A program made the position numbers and the translations under genes. From NCBI GenBank assembly GCA_003449515.1, contig DMHI01000046.1, positions 1-10,795 on the forward strand: 10,795 nucleotides of DNA, given 5' to 3'. Under the pieces are notes generated by a model that was given only the letters and a program-made list of their open reading frames with translations, was not told where the DNA came from and searched no databases. This document shows, piece by piece, positions 5,673 to 10,795 of this stretch. The stretch's first letter is position 1, and every line of letters begins with the position of its first letter. Origin of the DNA: Lysobacteraceae bacterium (GTDB taxonomy: Bacteria > Pseudomonadota > Gammaproteobacteria > Xanthomonadales > Xanthomonadaceae).

Positions 5673-8225
5673 ATGACCGGCCCGGCTGCGCCCAGTCCGT
5701 CGTCCCCCGTCAATCTCGCCCGCAGCGCGCTGCCGCGACGGGTGAGGCACATCCTCCAGGGATTCCATGAGCTGGCCAGCGACGCCTTCGAGCGCGAGCT
5801 GACCGCGACACTCAACGAATTCGAGGCACAGGCGTTCCAGAACGCCGAGCAGGCACGCAGCAACAGCATCCAGGTGCGCTGGCTGGAGACCCTGCGGACG
5901 GTGCGGCGGACGCGCAGCGATCTCGTGCCGCGCCTCTTGCAGGGGCTCGAAGCGCAGTTGGCGGTGATCCGCGAGGACGCGGGCAGCGCCGAGGCCGAGG
6001 CCGGCGCCAAACGCCTCGCCGGCGAGCTCGCGCTGATCGATGCCGCCGAGATGGACGAGTCGACCACGCTGTCGGAAATCGGCAGCCGCATCGAAATGCG
6101 CCACAGCCTGCCGATCTACCTGCTCGGCCAGCGTTTCGGTGTGCTTGCCGGACGCCCCGCCTTCGACGCCGAAGTGCTGCCGGTGGGGCCGCAGATGCTG
6201 TGCAAACTGCTGCGCGGCGCGGCGGCCCACCTCGATATCTCCTCCGAGCACCGCGTGCTGCTGTACCGGCTGTTCGAACGCCAGATGCTGGCCGAGTACG
6301 GTCGGCTGCTCGAAGTGCTGAACACCCACCTGATCAAGAACGGCGTGCTGCCCGGCTTGCAGTACATGCCGTTCCGCAGCCCGGCACCGGCACCGCGTCC
6401 GGCGACCGACGCCGAATCGAGCCGGAGCACCGGGGAGCGTCCGGCCATCGGTCGCGACCATGCGCCGCCGCGCAGCACCGGCGAGACACCGGCCGTCGGT
6501 CGCACCACCGCGCCGGTGCCGGCGTATGGCGCTGCGCCGCGGTCGGCACCACTCGACAGCGACGCCCCGCTGCCCTGGCTGCTGCCGGGCGAGTCGCCGC
6601 TGTGGCCGAACACCCCGCCAGCCGCAACGGCGCAGCCCGCTGGTCGCGCCCCGGCAGCGGTGAGCAACGGCGTCGCCAGCGGCAACGCCGCCCCGCCCGC
6701 GCATGTCGCCGCCGGAGGACCGGCCGGTGGTGCCGGCTTGCCCGCCTTCGAGCAGATCCGCGACCTGCTCGCTTCAAGGCGCACGACGCTGTCGCGGCTT
6801 TCCGGTGGCGCTGCGGCAGGCGGCCCGGCGGCCTCCGGCGATGCCGATGGCGCTGCGTCGGCGCCCGGCACACCCCTGCATCGTCCGGCACCGCAGGAGG
6901 TGCAGCACGCGCTGAGTCTGCTGCAGCCCAGCACGGCGACGTCGGTGAACATGGGCGGCCGGATCGTGCCGCGGACCGTCGCGCATCTGAAGCAGGACCT
7001 GCTCGCCCAGCTCCGGCGCGGCGCCCCTGCGGGCGAGACGCCGGTGCTGCCCGAGGAGGACAACGACACCTTCGACCTCGTCGGCATGCTGTTCGACGAG
7101 CTGGTGAAGGACGTGCGGCCGAACAGCCAGGCATCCACCCTGCTCACCAAGTTGCAGGTGCCGCTGCTGCGGGTGGCGCTGTCCGACAAGCGGTTCTTCA
7201 ACGACAGCCAGCATCCGGCGCGGCAGATGCTCAACGCGGTGGCCGAGACGGGCGCCTACTGGCTGGGCGATGACGACGCCGACGGCGCACTGGTCGGCAA
7301 GATGCAGGGGCTGGTGGATCGCACCCTGCGCGATTTCGACGGCGACATGGGGCTGTTCGAGTCGCTGCTGAAGGACCTTTCGTCGCACCTGCAGATGATC
7401 GCGCGCAAGGCCGAGGTGGCCGAGCGGCGGCACGTCGAGGCCGCGCGTGGCAAGGAGCGCCTGGCCTTGGCCCGTGATCGCGCCGCCGACGCGGTCAAGC
7501 AGATCACCGAAGGCAGCGAGCTGCCGGTGTTCACCCGCACCCTGCTGCACCAGGCCTGGACCGACGTGATGGCGCTCACCTCGCTGCGCCACGGCGAGCA
7601 GTCGCCGGCCTGGACGCAGCAGCTCGATACCGCGCGGCGACTGGCAGGCCTGGCCAAGCCCGGTGCCGCGGCGGCCAACGATACCGAAGCGCCGGCGCTG
7701 CAGAAGGACGTCGCCGAGTCGCTGCGCCAGGTCGGCTACCACGAGGCCGAATCGGAAGCGATCGCCAAGCGCCTGATCGCGCCAGCCGCCGAGGTCTCGG
7801 CCGACGATGCCGCCAGCCGCACCGAACTGTTGATGCGGATGAAGTCGGCGAGCCGCCTCGGCAGCGCCGAGCGTCCCGCCAAGCCGAAGGCCGAGTTGCT
7901 CACGCCCGAGGTCATGGCGCGCGTCGCACAGATCAAGACCCTGGCCTTCGGCACCTGGTTCGAGTTCGCGATCAATGCACAAGGCGACCGCGTGCGCCGG
8001 CGCCTGTCCTGGTACTCGCCGATCAGCGGCACCGCGATGTTCGTCAACCACCGCGGTCAGAAGATCGGCGATACCAGCATCGAGCACCTCGCCATCCAGA
8101 TGGCGAACGGGCAGGCGAAGCTGGTCGAGGAGGAAGCCCGCCAGAGCCTGCTCGATCGTGCCTGGGGCGCGGTGATGCGATCGCTCTCCAGCTTCGGCGG
8201 CCGCGCCAAGGAGGCGGTGGCATGA
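5673..8225 (+). CDS. DUF1631 family protein of unknown function
   Basis: An 850-residue protein of the DUF1631 family. Members are sometimes mislabelled thymidine phosphorylase, which nothing here supports. It has no signal peptide or membrane segment, so it is probably cytoplasmic. Layout: a helical, charged N-terminal region (1-230); a low-complexity Pro/Ala/Gly/Ser linker (about 235-400) with a 16-residue tandem repeat; a helical core (about 410-680) with FFNDSQHPARQML near 508-520 and a charged, probably coiled-coil stretch of Ala, Glu, Arg and Lys; and a C-terminal block (about 755-815). That last block contains GTWFEF, RRRLSWYSPISG (W780) and MFVNHRGQK, and looks like a small beta-rich module. 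The ATG at 5673 was chosen; a TTG at 5667 would add two residues. The stop overlaps the PilZ gene start by four bases (ATGA), suggesting translational coupling and a shared role, perhaps in c-di-GMP-responsive behaviour. That role is inference. Confidence 0.88.
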   Translation: MTGPAAPSPSSPVNLARSALPRRVRHILQGFHELASDAFERELTATLNEFEAQAFQNAEQARSNSIQVRWLETLRTVRRTRSDLVPRLLQGLEAQLAVIREDAGSAEAEAGAKRLAGELALIDAAEMDESTTLSEIGSRIEMRHSLPIYLLGQRFGVLAGRPAFDAEVLPVGPQMLCKLLRGAAAHLDISSEHRVLLYRLFERQMLAEYGRLLEVLNTHLIKNGVLPGLQYMPFRSPAPAPRPATDAESSRSTGERPAIGRDHAPPRSTGETPAVGRTTAPVPAYGAAPRSAPLDSDAPLPWLLPGESPLWPNTPPAATAQPAGRAPAAVSNGVASGNAAPPAHVAAGGPAGGAGLPAFEQIRDLLASRRTTLSRLSGGAAAGGPAASGDADGAASAPGTPLHRPAPQEVQHALSLLQPSTATSVNMGGRIVPRTVAHLKQDLLAQLRRGAPAGETPVLPEEDNDTFDLVGMLFDELVKDVRPNSQASTLLTKLQVPLLRVALSDKRFFNDSQHPARQMLNAVAETGAYWLGDDDADGALVGKMQGLVDRTLRDFDGDMGLFESLLKDLSSHLQMIARKAEVAERRHVEAARGKERLALARDRAADAVKQITEGSELPVFTRTLLHQAWTDVMALTSLRHGEQSPAWTQQLDTARRLAGLAKPGAAAANDTEAPALQKDVAESLRQVGYHEAESEAIAKRLIAPAAEVSADDAASRTELLMRMKSASRLGSAERPAKPKAELLTPEVMARVAQIKTLAFGTWFEFAINAQGDRVRRRLSWYSPISGTAMFVNHRGQKIGDTSIEHLAIQMANGQAKLVEEEARQSLLDRAWGAVMRSLSSFGGRAKEAVA
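6423..6518 (+). repeat. Tandem 48-base direct repeat inside the DUF1631 linker
   Basis: Two adjacent 48-base units, 6423-6470 and 6471-6518, match at 35 of 48 bases and stay in frame. They encode RSTGERPAIGRDHAPP and RSTGETPAVGRTTAPV, with 11 of 16 residues identical (residues 251-282). This looks like an old internal duplication in a disordered linker. Confidence 0.75.
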
Positions 8226-8581
8226 ACAGCCCGCACAGCGAATACCGTCGCGCCAAGCGCCGCCGCGCCAGCCACGACATCGCCGTGATCGACACCATGA
8301 CCGATCAGGTCGTCGGCAAGATCGGCAACCTGTCGGAGTCGGGCGTACTGCTCATCCTTGGCGGCCCGCCCTGCGCCGACGCGCTCTACCAGTTCCGTTT
8401 CGACCTGCCGGTGCCGGGCGGACGCCCGCTGGACGTCGAGGTGGGCGCGCACGAGCTCTGGCAGGACGACGCGGCAGCACCGGGCCAGGTCTGGGCCGGC
8501 TTCCGCTTCATCGATGTGGCCGCCAACTCGCTCGAACACATCCGTCGCTGGGTCGAACAGCCCGGCAGCGATTACGTCTGA
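8222..8581 (+). CDS. Single-domain PilZ protein, predicted c-di-GMP receptor
   Basis: A 119-residue protein made almost entirely of one PilZ domain. The N-terminal arginine motif RxxxR is present (YRRAKRRR, R9/R10 to R13/R14). The second motif, [D/N]xSxxG, reads NLSESG (N36, S38, G41). With both intact, c-di-GMP binding is expected. Beta-strand-like segments follow (YQFRFDLPV, LDVEVGAHELW, WAGFRFIDV) and a short C-terminal helix. There is no output domain, so it should act by binding a partner. Stand-alone PilZ proteins commonly control motility, pili, secretion or virulence; which applies here is not visible. Its ATG overlaps the stop of the DUF1631 gene (ATGA), which makes that protein the obvious candidate partner. 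pepQ begins 16 or 49 bases downstream, depending on its start. Confidence 0.93.
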   Translation: MNSPHSEYRRAKRRRASHDIAVIDTMTDQVVGKIGNLSESGVLLILGGPPCADALYQFRFDLPVPGGRPLDVEVGAHELWQDDAAAPGQVWAGFRFIDVAANSLEHIRRWVEQPGSDYV

Positions 8582-8630
8582 TCGGCCGAAGGCCGGCATG
8601 TCCTCGCACTCGATCCGCCCGGATTCCGTC

Positions 8631-9929
8631 ATGTCCCACCTCTACGACGAACACCTCGCCGTCCTCCAGCAGCGCAGCGACGCCGCGCTGGCCAAGGCCG
8701 GCTTCGATCATCTGCTCATCGCCGCCGGCGTCGAGAAGTACCAGTTCCTCGACGACCGCCCCTACCCGTTCAAGGCCAACCCGCACTTCAAGCACTGGCT
8801 GCCGCTGCAGCAGCACCCGCACAGCTGGATCGCCTACACGCCGGGTGCCAAGCCGGTGCTCGTCTACTACCAGCCCGACGACTACTGGCACGTGCCGCCG
8901 GCGCCGCCGGAAGGCTTCTGGGTGGAGCACTTCGACATCCGCATCGTCCGCGAGCCGCACGAGGCGGCCGCGCATCTGCCGAAGGGCAAGGCCGCGATCA
9001 TCGGTGAAGCCGACGCCGCGCTCGACGGCGCGCTGCCGAACAACCCGAAGGTGCTGATCGACGAGCTGCACTACCAGCGCGGCTACAAGACCGCCTACGA
9101 GCTGGAACGCATGCGCCGCGCGCAACGCAAGGCGGTGAAGGGCCATCGCGCCGCCGAGGCCGCGTTCCGCAGCGGTGCCTCGGAGCTGGAGATCCACCGC
9201 GCCTACCTCGAGGCCACCGGCCACAGCGACCTCGACCTGCCCTACACCAACATCATCGGCCTGAACGCCCACGCCGCGGTGCTGCACTACCAGTACCAGT
9301 CGCCGGAGCGTCCCGCGAAAAGCCTGAGCTTCCTGATCGATGCCGGCGCCGAAGTGGACGGCTACGCTTCCGACATCACCCGCACCTATGCCATGCACGA
9401 CGGCGAATTCGCCGAACTCATCGCCGCCGTCGACGACGAGCAGCAGGCGCTGTGCGGCCTCGTGCGCAACGGCACGGACTACCGCGACCTGCACCTCGAA
9501 TGCCACCTGCGTCTGGGCAGCGTGCTGCGCAACGCCGGCATCGTCGACATGGACCCGGGCGCAATGGTGGCCGAAGGCGTGACCAGCACCTTCTTCCCGC
9601 ACGGCCTCGGCCACCCGATCGGCCTGCAGGTGCACGACGTGGCCGGTCGCCACGACGCCAACGGCCACGAGATCCCGCGCCCCACCGGCCACCCGTACCT
9701 GCGCACCACGCGCACGCTCGGCCCCGGCATGGTCGTCACCATCGAGCCCGGCCTCTACTTCATCCCGACCTTGCTGGCGAAGCTGAAAGTCGGGCCGCAT
9801 GCGAAGGCCGTCGACTGGGACAAGGTCGAGGCGCTGACGCCCTACGGCGGGATTCGTATCGAGGATGAAGTGGTGTGCACCGAGGGCGCGCCGGAGAACA
9901 TCACCCGCGAGGCCTTCGCATCGGGTTGA
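8631..9929 (+). CDS. pepQ: Xaa-Pro dipeptidase (prolidase), PepQ
   Basis: A 432-residue cytoplasmic prolidase that cleaves dipeptides with C-terminal proline. It resembles E. coli PepQ along its length, for example LDDRPYPFKANPHFKHW near the N-terminus and HRAAEAAFRSG mid-protein. All five dinuclear-metal ligands of the pita-bread fold are present: D237 and D248 (LIDAGAEVDGYASD), H328 (HGLGHPIG), E372 (TIEPGLYF) and E411 (GGIRIEDE). The ATG at 8631 was chosen because SHLYDEHLAVLQQR aligns with the start of E. coli PepQ. An in-frame ATG at 8598 adds 11 residues and has a better ribosome site (GAAGG, five bases before it). That site lies in a small hairpin, CGGCC-GAA-GGCCG (8583-8595), directly after the PilZ stop. 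The gene probably shares a transcript with DUF1631 and PilZ; no functional link is obvious. Confidence 0.96.
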   Translation: MSHLYDEHLAVLQQRSDAALAKAGFDHLLIAAGVEKYQFLDDRPYPFKANPHFKHWLPLQQHPHSWIAYTPGAKPVLVYYQPDDYWHVPPAPPEGFWVEHFDIRIVREPHEAAAHLPKGKAAIIGEADAALDGALPNNPKVLIDELHYQRGYKTAYELERMRRAQRKAVKGHRAAEAAFRSGASELEIHRAYLEATGHSDLDLPYTNIIGLNAHAAVLHYQYQSPERPAKSLSFLIDAGAEVDGYASDITRTYAMHDGEFAELIAAVDDEQQALCGLVRNGTDYRDLHLECHLRLGSVLRNAGIVDMDPGAMVAEGVTSTFFPHGLGHPIGLQVHDVAGRHDANGHEIPRPTGHPYLRTTRTLGPGMVVTIEPGLYFIPTLLAKLKVGPHAKAVDWDKVEALTPYGGIRIEDEVVCTEGAPENITREAFASG

Positions 9930-9968
9930 ATCCTTCGCGGTCGCCGCGGTTGGCAGCACCCCGGACGA

Positions 9969-9985
9969 GAGGCCTCAGCGGCCTC
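9969..9985. terminator. Small hairpin between convergent pepQ and alkB, weak terminator candidate
   Basis: GAGGCC (9969-9974) and GGCCTC (9980-9985) form a perfect six-pair stem around TCAGC. The alkB stop codon (minus strand, 9975-9977) lies in the loop. The position between convergent genes fits a two-way terminator, but there is no T-tract on either strand. Confidence 0.3.
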
Positions 9986-10607
9986 CAACCCAGCGGAAGG
10001 TGAGGTTGATGCGCTCGCCATGCACGGCCGCCATCTTCGGCAACGCATGCTGCGCGGCGCGCTGGCAATCGCCGCGCATCAGCAGCAGGTCGCCGTGCGC
10101 GAGTCGCCATTCGGCCTTGATCGCGTGATCGCTCTTCACACGCATCACGAAACGCCGCTCCACGCCGAGGCTCAGCGAGGCGATGACGGGCTCGGGCCCG
10201 AGTTCGGGTTCGTCATCGCTGTGCCAGCCCATGGCGTCGCTACCGTGGCGATAGCGATTGATCAGCACGCTGTTGAACGGCGCACGGCACGCGGCTTCGA
10301 GGCGCGGCAGCAGGACGTGGATGGCCGGATGCCAGGGCTCGGGCTCGAACAGCGCGCCGGAGTAACGGTAGCGCGCGCCGGCGTCGCCCATCCAGCAGCT
10401 CAGGCGCGGCGAATCGACCCAGCGCCCGAACAGGCGGATGCGGTGAACCGTCCACGGCACCTCGTCGCGCAGCCGCGCCTGCAGCGCATCGGCCTCGTCA
10501 CCCGGAAACCAGGCCGGACGATGCGCCACGCGGCCCGACCACGGTGCCGGAGGCGTGACGGCCTCGGCCCGCGCGGATTTGTCGTGAAAAAGCGGCTCAG
10601 GGGTCAT
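9975..10607 (-). CDS. alkB: AlkB-family Fe(II)/2-oxoglutarate dioxygenase (alkylation repair)
   Basis: A 210-residue protein. The iron-binding triad is visible as H129 and D131 (GWHSDDEPELG) and H187 (AQHALPK). The 2-oxoglutarate-binding RINLTFR motif follows, with R199 and R205. NSVLINRYRHGSD and PVIASLSLG are typical of the AlkB group closer to eukaryotic ALKBH2/3 than to E. coli AlkB. Such enzymes reverse N1-methyladenine and N3-methylcytosine damage in DNA or RNA by oxidative demethylation; the substrate here is inferred from the family. The gene stands alone, converging on pepQ with a 45-base gap and divergent from the ETF-QO gene. No ada gene or other adaptive-response partner is nearby, so it is probably not in an Ada operon. 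No clear ribosome site precedes the ATG at 10607. Confidence 0.94.
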   Translation of the reverse strand: MTPEPLFHDKSARAEAVTPPAPWSGRVAHRPAWFPGDEADALQARLRDEVPWTVHRIRLFGRWVDSPRLSCWMGDAGARYRYSGALFEPEPWHPAIHVLLPRLEAACRAPFNSVLINRYRHGSDAMGWHSDDEPELGPEPVIASLSLGVERRFVMRVKSDHAIKAEWRLAHGDLLLMRGDCQRAAQHALPKMAAVHGERINLTFRWVGGR

Positions 10608-10667
10608 TGCCCGAGTGTCGCAGCACGGCGGTGAAGCGCCCGCGTCGAGCCTCCATACGGCCCCGCC

Positions 10668-10697
10668 ATGACAGCCCCCCCCTCCCCCGGCGACAAT
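10668..10697 (+). promoter_or_regulatory. Candidate sigma-70 promoter of the ETF-QO gene
   Basis: ATGACA (10668-10673) matches the -35 consensus TTGACA at 5 of 6 positions. GACAAT (10692-10697) matches the -10 consensus at 4 of 6. The spacer is 18 bases, partly a C-rich run. Transcription would start near 10705, leaving a leader of about 38 bases before the ATG at 10743. This is the best-formed two-box promoter in the window. Confidence 0.5.
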
Positions 10698-10742
10698 GAT
10701 GGGCTTGCGGCCTCACGGCCGCCCGGATTTCGAGGGTGATCC

Positions 10743-10795
10743 ATGTCCGAACGCGATGTGATGGAGTACGACGTCGTCGTCGTCGGGGCCGGCCC
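10743..10795 (+). CDS. Electron transfer flavoprotein-ubiquinone oxidoreductase, N-terminal fragment
   Basis: Only the first 17 codons and two bases lie in the window: MSERDVMEYD, then VVVVGAG, with a proline codon probably next. This is the start of an N-terminal FAD-binding Rossmann motif (GxGxxG type). The ERDVMEYDVV lead-in is characteristic of ETF-ubiquinone oxidoreductase, the membrane-associated flavo/iron-sulfur enzyme that passes electrons from ETF to ubiquinone during fatty-acid and amino-acid oxidation. A good ribosome site, GAGGGTGAT (10732-10740), precedes the ATG. With so little sequence another FAD-dependent oxidoreductase cannot be excluded. Confidence 0.7.
   Translation, partial: MSERDVMEYDVVVVGAG

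Noticed and set aside
5673..8225. Thymidine phosphorylase annotation, sometimes attached to DUF1631 proteins
   Set aside because: No thymidine phosphorylase motif or matching fold blocks are visible; the label appears to be a database carry-over.
8508..9959. 483-codon minus-strand open frame opposite pepQ
   Set aside because: Antisense shadow of pepQ, Val/Gly/Arg-rich with no domain.
10608..10619. Leaderless alkB transcript from a GACACT -10 element (minus strand, 10614-10619)
   Set aside because: Only one box matches and there is no -35. A start exactly at the ATG is suggestive but too weak to list without transcript data.

Overview
The window is about 10.8 kb of dense, very GC-rich chromosome. 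Codon third positions are mostly G or C, so long antisense shadow frames run opposite most genes. Protein flavour (BtuB, a DUF1631 protein, ETF-quinone oxidoreductase) and gene order (yicC divergent from rph; rph-rdgB-hemW) suggest a gammaproteobacterium, most likely Xanthomonadales (Lysobacter/Luteimonas/Xanthomonas relatives). This placement comes from recognising families, not from a database search. I see no tRNA, rRNA, CRISPR, IS element or phage gene, and the region reads as core genome.

Left part (1-3373). A 3'-truncated yicC (endoribonuclease family) runs leftward and is divergent from a tight rightward cluster: rph (RNase PH), rdgB (XTP/dITP pyrophosphatase) and hemW (radical-SAM haem chaperone). 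rdgB and hemW overlap. The theme is RNA processing, nucleotide-pool cleaning and a haem-related protein.

Middle (3374-5583). The 377-base gap after hemW holds a cobalamin riboswitch aptamer and a long leader. The leader contains a 7-base anti-Shine-Dalgarno element that could mask the btuB ribosome site. The gene it serves is btuB, a TonB-dependent outer-membrane B12 receptor. No other B12 transport or synthesis gene is visible.

Right-centre (5584-9929). After a strong GC-rich hairpin and a candidate extended -10 promoter comes a large DUF1631 protein of unknown function. It is followed, with a 4-base ATGA overlap, by a single-domain PilZ protein that keeps the c-di-GMP-binding residues. pepQ (Xaa-Pro dipeptidase) follows closely. 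The DUF1631-PilZ pair is the least understood and most interesting part of the window.

Right end (9930-10795). An AlkB-family Fe(II)/2-oxoglutarate dioxygenase gene converges on pepQ from the minus strand. It is divergent from the first 17 codons of an ETF-ubiquinone oxidoreductase gene, which has a recognisable promoter and ribosome site. No wholly new system is evident. The best leads are the DUF1631-PilZ module and the riboswitch expression platform.
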